Below the pieces are notes generated by a model. That model did no database searches. It saw nothing but the letters and a program-made list of their open reading frames with translations, and had not been told where the DNA came from. This document shows positions 1 through 8,772 of a DNA stretch of 10,645 bases, piece after piece. The stretch lies in the NCBI GenBank assembly GCA_022568115.1, contig JADFFP010000021.1, positions 1-10,645 on the forward strand, given 5' to 3'. This DNA comes from Pseudomonadota bacterium. GTDB lineage: Bacteria; Pseudomonadota; Alphaproteobacteria; Sphingomonadales; SMXR01. The translations under genes and the position numbers were made by a program. Numbering within the stretch: the stretch's first letter is position 1; the number at the start of each line of letters is the position of its first letter.

Positions 1-1
1 T

Positions 2-1057
2 ATCAAGCGGGTCGCGCTCTCCACCTACCGGGCCCAGCGCCGCGGCGGCAAGGGCCGCGCCGGCATGAGCACAAAAGAAGAGGATGTCCTCTCAAGCGTG
101 TTCGTCGCCAGCACCCACACCCCGGTGCTGTTTTTCTCATCGGCCGGGATTGTCTACAAACTGAAGGTCTGGAAGCTGCCGCTGTCGAGCCCGACCGCCA
201 AGGGCAAGGCGATCATCAACCTGTTGCCGCTCACCGAGGGCGATACCATCGAAACCATCCTGCCGCTGCCCGAAGATGAGGACAGCTGGGGCGATCTGCA
301 TATCATGCTGGCCACCAAAAAGGGAATTGTCAGGCGCAATCTGTTGTCGGATTTCTCTAACGTAAAGTCGAACGGCAAGATCGCCATCCGCATGCCCGGG
401 GACGACCGGCTGGTTTCGGTCCAGGTGTGCACCGAGGATGACGATGTGCTGCTGGCCGCCCGGCAGGGCAAATCGATCCGTTTTTCGACCACCGCGGTGC
501 GCTTGTTCAAGGGGCGGACCGCTTACGGGGTGCGCGGCATGCGGCTGAAAGGTGATGATAGGATCATCTCGATGACCATCCTCGGCGGCCAGAAGACCTC
601 GATGGAGGACCGCACCGCCTACCTCAGGGCGGCGCCCTGGAAGTCCGAACCCGGGAAACCGGCGCTGTCGAAAAAGCGCATGATTGAGCTCGAGGGCAAG
701 GAACAGTTTATCCTGACCGTCACCGTCAACGGCTTCGGCAAGCGCACGTCATCGTTTGAATATTCCACCAAGGGCCGGGGCGGGATGGGCATGATTAATA
801 TTGTAACCTCCGAACGCAATGGGCCGATCGTCGCCTCGTTCCCGGTCGAGGAGGGCGAGCAGATCATGATGGTCACCGACCAGGGCAAGATTATCCGCAC
901 CCCGATCCACACGGTCCGGATCGCCGGGCGGGCGACCCAGGGGGTGACCCTGTTCGACGTCGCCGAGGGCGAGCGCGTGGTTTCGGTCGCCAAACTCCAG
1001 GAAGAGGAAGAGGCTGAGGACGAAAACGGCGGTGAGGGGGAGAACACAGAAGAATAA
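2..1057 (+). CDS. gyrA: DNA gyrase subunit A, C-terminal part (5' end outside window)
   Basis: GyrA is the DNA-cutting and DNA-wrapping subunit of gyrase, which introduces negative supercoils using GyrB-driven ATP hydrolysis. Only the last 351 codons are visible and the frame is open to the left edge. The diagnostic GyrA box QRRGGKG lies at nt 35-55; this motif separates GyrA from ParC. After it come the repeated strands of the C-terminal beta-pinwheel, with recurring segments such as VLFFSSAGIVYK, IMLATKKGIVRR, VLLAARQGKSIRF and IMMVTDQGKIIRT. The protein ends in a Glu-rich acidic tail (EEEEAEDENGGEGE), which is usual for GyrA. A methionine at nt 65 lies inside the domain and is not the real start. 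CoaD begins 37 bases after the stop. Confidence 0.97.
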   Translation: MKRVALSTYRAQRRGGKGRAGMSTKEEDVLSSVFVASTHTPVLFFSSAGIVYKLKVWKLPLSSPTAKGKAIINLLPLTEGDTIETILPLPEDEDSWGDLHIMLATKKGIVRRNLLSDFSNVKSNGKIAIRMPGDDRLVSVQVCTEDDDVLLAARQGKSIRFSTTAVRLFKGRTAYGVRGMRLKGDDRIISMTILGGQKTSMEDRTAYLRAAPWKSEPGKPALSKKRMIELEGKEQFILTVTVNGFGKRTSSFEYSTKGRGGMGMINIVTSERNGPIVASFPVEEGEQIMMVTDQGKIIRTPIHTVRIAGRATQGVTLFDVAEGERVVSVAKLQEEEEAEDENGGEGENTEE

Positions 1058-1094
1058 TCTTTTCTCGCCACCTAATTTCCTCTAAAGACACCCC

Positions 1095-1601
1095 ATGACC
1101 AAAAGTATCCGCATCGGCGTCTATCCCGGCACCTTCGATCCGATCACCTTCGGGCATCTGGACATTGTCCGGCGCGGGTTGAGACTGGTCGACAAGCTGG
1201 TGATCGGCGTGACCACCAACCCGGCCAAGGCGCCGCTGTTTAGTGCGGACGAACGGATCGCCCAGATCAAGCGGGAGACCAGGGATCTGGCGAAGATAAG
1301 CGGAACCGGGATCGAGGTGGCGGCGTTCGAAACCCTTTTGATGGATTTTGCTGCAAGCCAGGGTGCCAGCATCGTCATGCGCGGTTTGCGCGCGGTCTCC
1401 GACTTTGAATACGAGTTCCAGATGGCCGGCATGAACACCGCCCTGAATTCCCAGATCGAGACCGTCTTTCTGATGGCCGATGCCCGGCTGCAGCCGATCG
1501 CCTCGCGGCTGGTCAGGGAAATCGCGGCGTTTGGCGGGGATATCAGCAAGTTCGTGCCAAAGGCGATCGCCGAGGAGGTCAAGGCCAAAATGAAAGGATA
1601 A
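1095..1601 (+). CDS. coaD: Phosphopantetheine adenylyltransferase
   Basis: CoaD transfers AMP from ATP to 4'-phosphopantetheine, giving dephospho-CoA, the penultimate cytosolic step of coenzyme A synthesis. The protein has 168 residues, within the usual 155-170 for the family. Visible signatures are the nucleotidyltransferase start YPGTFDPITFGH (residues 10-21, with the T-x-G-H motif at 18-21), the phosphopantetheine-binding MRGLRAVSDFEYE (95-107) and SRLVREIAAFGGD (137-149). The ATG at 1095 is the only start that keeps the complete N-terminal strand IRIGVYPGTFDP. No strong Shine-Dalgarno sequence precedes it. It follows gyrA by 37 bases and its stop is 3 bases before the next start, so it probably shares a transcript with the isomerase. 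Confidence 0.97.
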   Translation: MTKSIRIGVYPGTFDPITFGHLDIVRRGLRLVDKLVIGVTTNPAKAPLFSADERIAQIKRETRDLAKISGTGIEVAAFETLLMDFAASQGASIVMRGLRAVSDFEYEFQMAGMNTALNSQIETVFLMADARLQPIASRLVREIAAFGGDISKFVPKAIAEEVKAKMKG

Positions 1602-1604
1602 TGT

Positions 1605-2237
1605 ATGAGCGGGACGGCAGCGAACAACAACCATAAGATTTTGCTTTATACCCTGATGACCGTAGCGGCGGTTTTTTTAATTTATAATTTTTCAGAAAGG
1701 TTTTTCATGACCAAGACCTGCGACGACGTTGATATTGCCTCGCTTAGCGACCCGGAAAACACGCTCCTGATGGAGGTCTCCTCGGGCGGCTGTGTAGTGA
1801 TCGAAACCTACCCCAACAAGGCGCCGAACCATGTCGCGCGCTTCAAGGAGCTGGCCAGGGAGAGCTTTTACGACGGGGTCGTCTTTCACCGCGTCTGGGA
1901 AGGCTTTATGGCCCAGACCGGCGACCCGACCGGCACCGGCGGTGGCGGCTCAGGGCAGAACATCAACGCCGAGTTTAACGATCTCTCCCACGAAAAAGGA
2001 GTGGTCTCGACCGCCCGGAGCGACCATCCGGATTCCGCCGACAGCCAGTTTTTCATCATGTTAGGCACCAAACCCCACCTCGATGGCCAGTACACTGCCT
2101 GGGGGCGGGTGATCGAGGGAATGAAATTTATCGACGCCCTGGAAAAAGGCCCGGCCGGGGACAATGGCGTGGTGATGCCCGAAGAGCGGCGCGACAAAAT
2201 CATTAAAATGGTGGTCGCCGCCGATCTCGCGAAATAA
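1605..2237 (+). CDS. Membrane-anchored cyclophilin-type peptidyl-prolyl cis-trans isomerase
   Basis: This enzyme catalyses cis-trans isomerisation of X-Pro peptide bonds during protein folding. The cyclophilin fold is clear: FHRV at 94-97 holds the catalytic Arg96, and FMAQTGDPTG (101-110), QFFIML (148-153) and HLDGQ (158-162) follow. The protein has 210 residues. An uncharged hydrophobic stretch at about 11-29 is preceded by a Lys and lacks an evident signal-peptidase site, so I read it as a signal anchor with the catalytic domain in the periplasm. The start at 1605 has AAGGA six bases upstream, inside the coaD stop region. A second in-frame ATG at 1707 (residue 35) also has a good Shine-Dalgarno sequence and would remove the anchor. 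Alphaproteobacteria often carry two tandem isomerase genes here, one exported and one cytosolic; only one is present. Confidence 0.93.
   Translation: MSGTAANNNHKILLYTLMTVAAVFLIYNFSERFFMTKTCDDVDIASLSDPENTLLMEVSSGGCVVIETYPNKAPNHVARFKELARESFYDGVVFHRVWEGFMAQTGDPTGTGGGGSGQNINAEFNDLSHEKGVVSTARSDHPDSADSQFFIMLGTKPHLDGQYTAWGRVIEGMKFIDALEKGPAGDNGVVMPEERRDKIIKMVVAADLAK
1694..1709 (+). promoter_or_regulatory. Internal Shine-Dalgarno plus ATG in the isomerase gene
   Basis: AGAAAGG at 1694-1700 is followed by six bases and an in-frame ATG at 1707-1709. The surrounding 35 bases are strikingly T/A-rich in an otherwise GC-rich gene, which would leave the site unstructured. Initiation here would give a 176-residue cyclophilin without the membrane segment. 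That both products are made is inference; the sequence elements are seen directly. Confidence 0.35.
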
Positions 2238-2254
2238 ATATTTTTAAGTGAGTT

Positions 2255-2287
2255 GGGGAAGGAGGCCATCCGCCCCCTTTTTCTTTT
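2255..2287 (+). terminator. Weak terminator-like dyad after the isomerase gene
   Basis: GGGG at 2255-2258 can pair with CCCC at 2274-2277, and GGA (2261-2263) with TCC (2269-2271 region) inside it. The right arm runs straight into a T-rich tract (TTTTTCTTTT). The stem is interrupted by an internal loop, so termination is probably partial. It divides the gyrA-coaD-isomerase block from queA-tgt. Confidence 0.35.
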
Positions 2288-2312
2288 CCAGGATTTCCCC
2301 TAAAATCCCCTG

Positions 2313-5236
<2,924 letters not shown>

Positions 5237-5288
5237 GATCCCTAAAGTGCCACGGCAAACTTGATTTACGCAAGTCCCTAATTTTCAA

Positions 5289-5320
5289 CCGCTGGTCACA
5301 AAATCCCGCCGCTTGTCACA
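5289..5320 (+). promoter_or_regulatory. Phased direct repeat, probable LytTR operator
   Basis: CCGCTGGTCACA at 5289-5300 and CCGCTTGTCACA at 5309-5320 agree at 11 of 12 positions and start exactly 20 bp apart, about two helical turns. LytTR proteins are known to bind paired direct repeats on one face of the DNA. The site lies in the divergent region between the LytTR gene and the acyltransferase, and the downstream copy overlaps a likely -35 hexamer. Confidence 0.55.
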
Positions 5321-5341
5321 TCCAATATAGCGGAATGTACT
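5313..5341 (+). promoter_or_regulatory. Candidate promoter for the acyltransferase/S41 operon
   Basis: TTGTCA at 5313-5318 matches the -35 consensus at five of six positions. TGTACT at 5336-5341, 17 bp downstream, matches the -10 consensus at four. Transcription would start about 40 bases before the coding region. The -35 sits inside the second direct-repeat copy, which favours regulation at this promoter. Confidence 0.35.
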
Positions 5342-5390
5342 TCTGAGCGCCAAAACCGGAGCACTATTCAATATTTGAAAGGAGTGGATG

Positions 5391-6587
5391 ATGGCCAATT
5401 CAATAAAAACGGAACGGCGCTACGATCTGGACTGGGTCCGGGTTGGCGCCTTTGGGCTTTTAATCCTGTATCATATTGGCATGATGTACGTCAGCTGGGA
5501 TTATCATATCAAAAGCGGCCACCAAAGCCTGTTCCTCGAAAATTTTATGGTGGTCCTCAACCAGTGGCGTTTGCCCATTCTGTTTTTGGTGTCAGGCTCG
5601 GCGATTTACTTTATTATGCAAAAGGTAGCTTTGGGCCGGTTTTTCTGGGTGCGCTCGGTGCGGTTATTGATCCCGCTGTGGTTCGGAATGTTCGTAATCG
5701 TGCTGCCGCAGGTTTATTTTGAGCTGAAGTTCAAAGGCTATGCCGACTTAACGGTTTTTCAGTTTTTGACCGCCTACTATACCTTTGATCAAAGCTTTGA
5801 CACCCATATCCCGACCTGGAACCACCTTTGGTTTGTCGCCTATCTTTGGGTCTATTCACTTATTTTTATCCCCGCTCTCTATTTTCTTAAAACCTCCAAG
5901 GGAGAGAAACTTGCCAGCTACCTGACCTTTGACAAGATGCCCGGATGGCTGGCGATTGCTCTGCCAGTTGCGATCTTCGCTCTTTATTATGCTTTTATCC
6001 GGCCCTACTTTCCCTCCACCCATGCCCTGACCGACGACTGGTTTAACCATATTTTTTACCTCACCATCATGATTTTCGGCTACATGCTGGCGGGCAGCAC
6101 CAAGGTCTGGAATTGGCTGAAAATTCACCGCAAAAAGATTGTCCTCGGGGCTCTTCTGAGCGCTTCAGCAATTCTGGTTTTGAGAAATTCCCCACTTATG
6201 GATTGGCAAGAATGGCCCGACTGGATGTTCTATTCCACCCGGCTATTGCTGACCCTGAACCTGTGGCTGTGGATTTTGGGTATTTTGGCAATGGCTTTTG
6301 CCCATATCAACAAGCCCAGCAAAAAGCTGGCATACCTCAATGAAGCGGTTTATCCGTTTTATATCCTGCACCAGACCATCATCATCATGATCGGCTATCC
6401 TTTGAGCCAATGGGCCGGGTTCAATATTTACGGGGAGACCGCAGTCCTGATCGTTGGAACCTTTGGTTTGTGTTACCTGCTGTATGAATACCTGATCAGG
6501 CGGATCGGGATTTTAAGGTTTCTGTTTGGCATGAAGCCAAAAAACTTTCTGACCAGCGCAAAGGTGGGGGAAAGAGTAACCGCATAA
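5391..6587 (+). CDS. Acyltransferase-3 family integral membrane protein
   Basis: Acyltransferase-3 proteins move acyl groups (acetyl, succinyl and others) from the cytoplasmic side onto sugars or envelope glycans. The acceptor here cannot be inferred. The product is about 398 residues and almost wholly hydrophobic, with about ten membrane segments. Family signatures are the start RYDLDWVRVGAFGLLILYH with the conserved His (29 counted from the upstream Met), FLVSGSA (66-72), PTWNHLWFV (142-150) and the late YPFYILHQT (322-330). Two adjacent ATGs exist at 5388 and 5391. I prefer 5391 because it is six bases from GGAG (5381-5384), whereas 5388 is only three. The next gene begins 13 bases after the stop with its own AAAAGGA, so they form an operon. 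GC content is lower than in the gyrA-tgt block. Confidence 0.88.
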   Translation: MANSIKTERRYDLDWVRVGAFGLLILYHIGMMYVSWDYHIKSGHQSLFLENFMVVLNQWRLPILFLVSGSAIYFIMQKVALGRFFWVRSVRLLIPLWFGMFVIVLPQVYFELKFKGYADLTVFQFLTAYYTFDQSFDTHIPTWNHLWFVAYLWVYSLIFIPALYFLKTSKGEKLASYLTFDKMPGWLAIALPVAIFALYYAFIRPYFPSTHALTDDWFNHIFYLTIMIFGYMLAGSTKVWNWLKIHRKKIVLGALLSASAILVLRNSPLMDWQEWPDWMFYSTRLLLTLNLWLWILGILAMAFAHINKPSKKLAYLNEAVYPFYILHQTIIIMIGYPLSQWAGFNIYGETAVLIVGTFGLCYLLYEYLIRRIGILRFLFGMKPKNFLTSAKVGERVTA

Positions 6588-6600
6588 AAAAGGAAAAAAG

Positions 6601-8001
6601 ATGAAGAAAAAAAGTTTATTTGGCGGAATATTGATTCTGTTGGTTTTCTTGGTAGTGGTCCATGGGGTTGCCGAAAAATTGCTTTTTGATCCGGATCCGC
6701 CACCCGCGAACTACCCGCCGCCGGAAAATACCCGTGAAGCTCAGCTTCAGGATATCGATTATATGAGCCATTTTTTGGAAATTGACCGAAGTTATTCGGA
6801 GCCTGCGCGGGCAAGCGCAAAGGTTTTGCTAAATGAAGTAAAAGCCAAGGCAGGAAGCCTCAGCGAACCAGAATTTGAACTTGAAATTGCACGTATTTCG
6901 GCACTTGCAGATAACGCCCATACCAACGTTAATGGCATTTTACGTGCGGGAAAATATCCACGGCTTCCGGTTCGTACATATCGGTTCTCAGACGGGCTTT
7001 ATATTATCCGGGCCTACGAGGGTTTTGAAGAATTGCTTGGCGGACGGATTATCATGGTGGATGGCAAACCGATTTCTCAGATTGAAACTATCCTTCGCCC
7101 TTATGTTGGAGGCCCGGAGGAGTATTTTTACAGATTTCAATTCTCTTACCTTTTTGAGTTTCCAGCCTTCCTTCACGCTGCGGGCATAACCAAAGCGGCC
7201 GACAGAGTAGCTATGACCCTAGAGTTTCCAGACGGGCATCGTGACGAGGTTTTCTTTGAAGGCGACTACCAAGAGGCCGAAGGGCCTGCCGGGTTTGCCT
7301 ATCACATGATTTACCGTGACACGTTGCCGGGTGAAATTGGGTGGAGTAATCTTCTTCAAGATGATGAGAATTTAGAATTTACACTGGAGAGCGCGCGGTC
7401 TTTTTTGCTTAGAGAACTTCCTGAAATGAATGGTTATTATATCCGTTACTGGAGGAACGAGGATGTTGGGGCTATTTCCATTTCGGCTTTTAACGGTGAG
7501 GTTTCCGCAGCCCTGAAAAACAATTCTCCTTTGGATGTTATCATCCTGGATGTCCGAAATAATGGAGGTGGGGACTATTCTAAGAACAAGGAGATCATGC
7601 TCTCCCTGGGCAACTATCTTGCATCCGACGGTCGTCTTTACATAATAACTGGAAGAGGCACGTTTTCTGCGGGTATGTTTTCTGCCGCCTTTGCAAAGGG
7701 AGGGGCAGGGGATAAGGCGGTTTTTATTGGCACGCGGGTTGGTGACCGGGACCTCCATTGGGGAGAAAATGACGACTTTACCCTCCCGAATTCCGGAGTG
7801 AGGACCGTTTATGCGCGGGGTCTCCACAATATGACCGGGCCGTGCCGGGACATTTGGAAATGTTTTTGGAAGGATTTTACTTCTTATGATCCAGTTGACA
7901 GCTTGGAGCCGGATATAAACGTGCCTTTTAATTTTACCGCTTACGCCGCCGGGCGGGATGCCGTGATGGACAAAATCAGGGAAATTGAAGGGGCGCAATA
8001 G
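6601..8001 (+). CDS. Membrane-anchored S41-type peptidase homologue
   Basis: The product has 466 residues. A Lys-rich start and hydrophobic segment (about 6-22) followed by a Pro-rich linker indicate an exported, membrane-attached protein. ADNAHTNV (103-110) resembles the N-terminal D-x-H region of S41 enzymes. SDGLYIIRAY to GGRIIMVDGKPI (130-158) resembles a PDZ-like segment. VIILDVRNNGGGD (313-325) and YIITGRGTFSAG (347-358) are the S41 core, with Ser356 as predicted nucleophile. The Lys expected 25 residues later in CtpA-type Ser-Lys enzymes is not there (GTRVGDRD). A Ser-His mechanism with His107, as in the S41B/tricorn group, or a non-peptidase role is possible. It is cotranscribed with the acyltransferase, 13 bases upstream. 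Substrate unknown. Confidence 0.75.
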   Translation: MKKKSLFGGILILLVFLVVVHGVAEKLLFDPDPPPANYPPPENTREAQLQDIDYMSHFLEIDRSYSEPARASAKVLLNEVKAKAGSLSEPEFELEIARISALADNAHTNVNGILRAGKYPRLPVRTYRFSDGLYIIRAYEGFEELLGGRIIMVDGKPISQIETILRPYVGGPEEYFYRFQFSYLFEFPAFLHAAGITKAADRVAMTLEFPDGHRDEVFFEGDYQEAEGPAGFAYHMIYRDTLPGEIGWSNLLQDDENLEFTLESARSFLLRELPEMNGYYIRYWRNEDVGAISISAFNGEVSAALKNNSPLDVIILDVRNNGGGDYSKNKEIMLSLGNYLASDGRLYIITGRGTFSAGMFSAAFAKGGAGDKAVFIGTRVGDRDLHWGENDDFTLPNSGVRTVYARGLHNMTGPCRDIWKCFWKDFTSYDPVDSLEPDINVPFNFTAYAAGRDAVMDKIREIEGAQ

Positions 8002-8026
8002 CTCTCGATTTGTGCTAAAACTTTGC

Positions 8027-8062
8027 TTGACCAAACCCGGGCGCGGCACTATGTTGCGCGCG
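8027..8062 (+). promoter_or_regulatory. Promoter of the tRNA-Lys gene
   Basis: TTGACC at 8027-8032 (five of six matches to the -35 consensus) is separated by 17 bp from TATGTT at 8050-8055. GCGCGCG follows directly, a GC-rich discriminator characteristic of stable-RNA promoters under stringent control. The predicted start, about 8062, would leave a leader of about 20 bases before the tRNA. Confidence 0.6.
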
Positions 8063-8081
8063 CTTCCTTGGGAGCATAAGT

Positions 8082-8157
8082 GGGCCCGTAGCTCAGTCGG
8101 TAGAGCAACTGACTTTTAATCAGTAGGTCACAGGTTCGATCCCTGTCGGGCTCACCA
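8082..8157 (+). tRNA. tRNA-Lys (anticodon UUU), CCA encoded
   Basis: The 76-base cloverleaf is complete. The acceptor stem GGGCCCG pairs with CGGGCTC (one G-U), discriminator A is at 8154 and CCA at 8155-8157. The anticodon arm ACTGA/TCAGT encloses loop CTTTTAA with anticodon TTT. The T arm ACAGG/CCTGT encloses TTCGATC. It reads lysine AAA/AAG codons. It is a single gene with its own promoter. Its 3' end marks the switch from core genes to non-coding and mobile-looking DNA, and tRNA 3' ends are common integration sites. Confidence 0.97.
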
Positions 8158-8228
8158 TCCGCCTTCGCTGATTTTGCGGAGCAAAATCTAGCTTCGGCGT
8201 GACAAGCCCGAAGCGTGCGAAGCGGATG
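8156..8228 (+). repeat. Palindromic element folding as a compact three-way junction
   Basis: An outer stem pairs 8156-8168 with 8217-8228 (12 bp, one bulged C). It encloses two hairpins: GATTTTGC-GGA-GCAAAATC (8170-8188, 8 perfect bp) and GCTTCGG/CCGAAGC (8191-8197 with 8208-8214, 7 bp). Only one or two bases join the helices, and 54 of 73 bases are paired. It starts on the encoded CCA of the tRNA, so in the transcript it would abut the mature 3' end. It could be a dispersed palindromic element, a processing or protection structure, or a non-classical terminator; there is no T-run. Confidence 0.65.
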
Positions 8229-8368
8229 TCTCGCCGTAGTGGAACGAAGGCGGGCTGGCAGGCCACCCGAAAACGCAAATTGGGTGAAAGAATGCCCTCC
8301 ATAGCCTTGGCGGCAGAGGGCTAAGGCTAGCCAGTAAGCCTTCTGAAGGCGACGCAGGCGAGAGGAGT

Positions 8369-8402
8369 GTCCCCCGAAGCTCCGGAAGGAGCGAAGGGGG
8401 AC
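8369..8402 (+). repeat. Hairpin with tandem G-A internal loop and GNRA-type tetraloop
   Basis: GTCCCCC (8369-8375) pairs with GGGGGAC (8396-8402), and GCTCC (8379-8383) with GGAGC (8388-8392). The symmetric internal loop is GAA opposite GAA, able to form sheared G-A pairs, and the apical loop GGAA fits GNRA. The design is RNA-like rather than a simple DNA palindrome. Confidence 0.6.
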
Positions 8403-8407
8403 TGTTC

Positions 8408-8427
8408 CAGGCCTTGGCCAAGGCTTG
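8408..8427. repeat. Near-perfect 20-bp palindrome
   Basis: GCCTTGGCCAAGGC at 8411-8424 is a perfect palindrome, extended by a G-T wobble and two more pairs on each side. As RNA it needs an apical loop taken from its centre; as DNA it could be a dimer-binding site. Function unknown. Confidence 0.5.
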
Positions 8428-8480
8428 TAATAGCGAAACGGAGTGTCACGCCACAATTCCTCACCGCTCCTGAGAGTCAT

Positions 8481-8631
8481 ACAGCTTGGTTTACAGTTTT
8501 TTGGACAATTTATACCTTTTTTTTAAAAATGAACAGTGGACAAAACAGGAACAAAAGTTTATATTTGAATATATATTGATAATATTTAAATCTTATGTCT
8601 ATATGTTGTACTGACGCTTAAGGGGACACAA
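8481..8631. other. AT-rich intergenic region
   Basis: GC is about 27% by hand count for 8481-8640, far below both sides. It has T-runs (8518-8524 area) and several ATATATT tracts. GGAC-N7-GAAC at 8538-8552 resembles, with one mismatch, the alphaproteobacterial LexA box GAAC-N7-GAAC. No gene is seen before the ATG at 8632. Confidence 0.45.
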
Positions 8632-8751
8632 ATGCAAAACACTTCCCACGCTGTAATGGCTCAACGGCTAGAAAGTAAAGACAGTTTGGATGATTTTCCA
8701 ACTCCTCCTTGGGCAACACGCGCACTCATCGAGCATGTGATAGAATATTAG
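8632..8751 (+). pseudogene. N-terminal stub of a phage-type DNA methyltransferase
   Basis: The ATG at 8632 has GGGGA six bases upstream and opens a 39-codon frame ending in TAG at 8749-8751. The peptide contains SLDDFPTPPWATRALIEHVI, which I recognise as the N-terminal segment of SAM-dependent DNA methyltransferases found in alphaproteobacterial prophages and mobile elements. The full proteins are several times longer, and the SAM-binding and catalytic motifs are missing. The reading breaks right after EHVIEY, where base composition also changes. That fits a deletion or insertion junction, or an assembly join, rather than a functional microprotein. It is the last piece of left-hand-type sequence in the window. 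Confidence 0.65.
8738..8746 (+). promoter_or_regulatory. Extended -10 promoter candidate for the toxin-antitoxin genes
   Basis: TGA-TAGAAT at 8738-8746 combines an extended -10 TGn with a five-of-six -10 hexamer, and no good -35 lies 17 bp upstream. Transcription would begin near 8753, about 20 bases before the antitoxin ATG. A short dyad, ACAC-T-GTGT (8757-8765), lies between and could be part of an antitoxin operator. Confidence 0.35.
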
Positions 8752-8772
8752 CGAAGACACTGTGTAACTATT

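Larger units (their letters stand above)
8229..8480. other. Dyad-rich non-coding region downstream of tRNA-Lys
   Basis: No convincing gene lies here. Seen directly are CACCC/GGGTG (8264-8268 with 8282-8286), GCCCTC/GAGGGC (8294-8299 with 8316-8321), TAGCCTT/AAGGCTA (8302-8308 with 8323-8329), GCCTTC-T-GAAGGC (8338-8350), the 8369-8402 hairpin and the 8408-8427 palindrome. A motif like GCGAAACGGAGTGTC occurs in three degenerate copies near 8217, 8358 and 8433. The composition suggests a mosaic of palindromic repeats or a structured RNA rather than coding DNA. Confidence 0.5.

Noticed and set aside
891..1634. 247-codon minus-strand frame spanning gyrA end and coaD
   Set aside because: It crosses two clear + strand genes and has no family resemblance.
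8294..8329. H-type pseudoknot formed by the two interleaved stems
   Set aside because: The linker between the last two strands is a single base, too short to span a 6-bp stem, so the stems must be alternatives.
8049..8480. 143-codon minus-strand frame with residues such as DRTCDLLIKSQLLYRLSYGP
   Set aside because: This is the familiar spurious translation of the antisense of tRNA-Lys, continued through palindromic repeats; it is not a protein.
8156..8480. CRISPR array or IS element in the dyad-rich region
   Set aside because: No regular repeat-spacer pattern and no transposase; the repeats are palindromic and irregularly spaced.
8531..8552. GAAC...GAAC as a canonical LexA box
   Set aside because: The two GAAC words are 14 bases apart, not 7; only the GGAC-N7-GAAC variant was kept, at low confidence.
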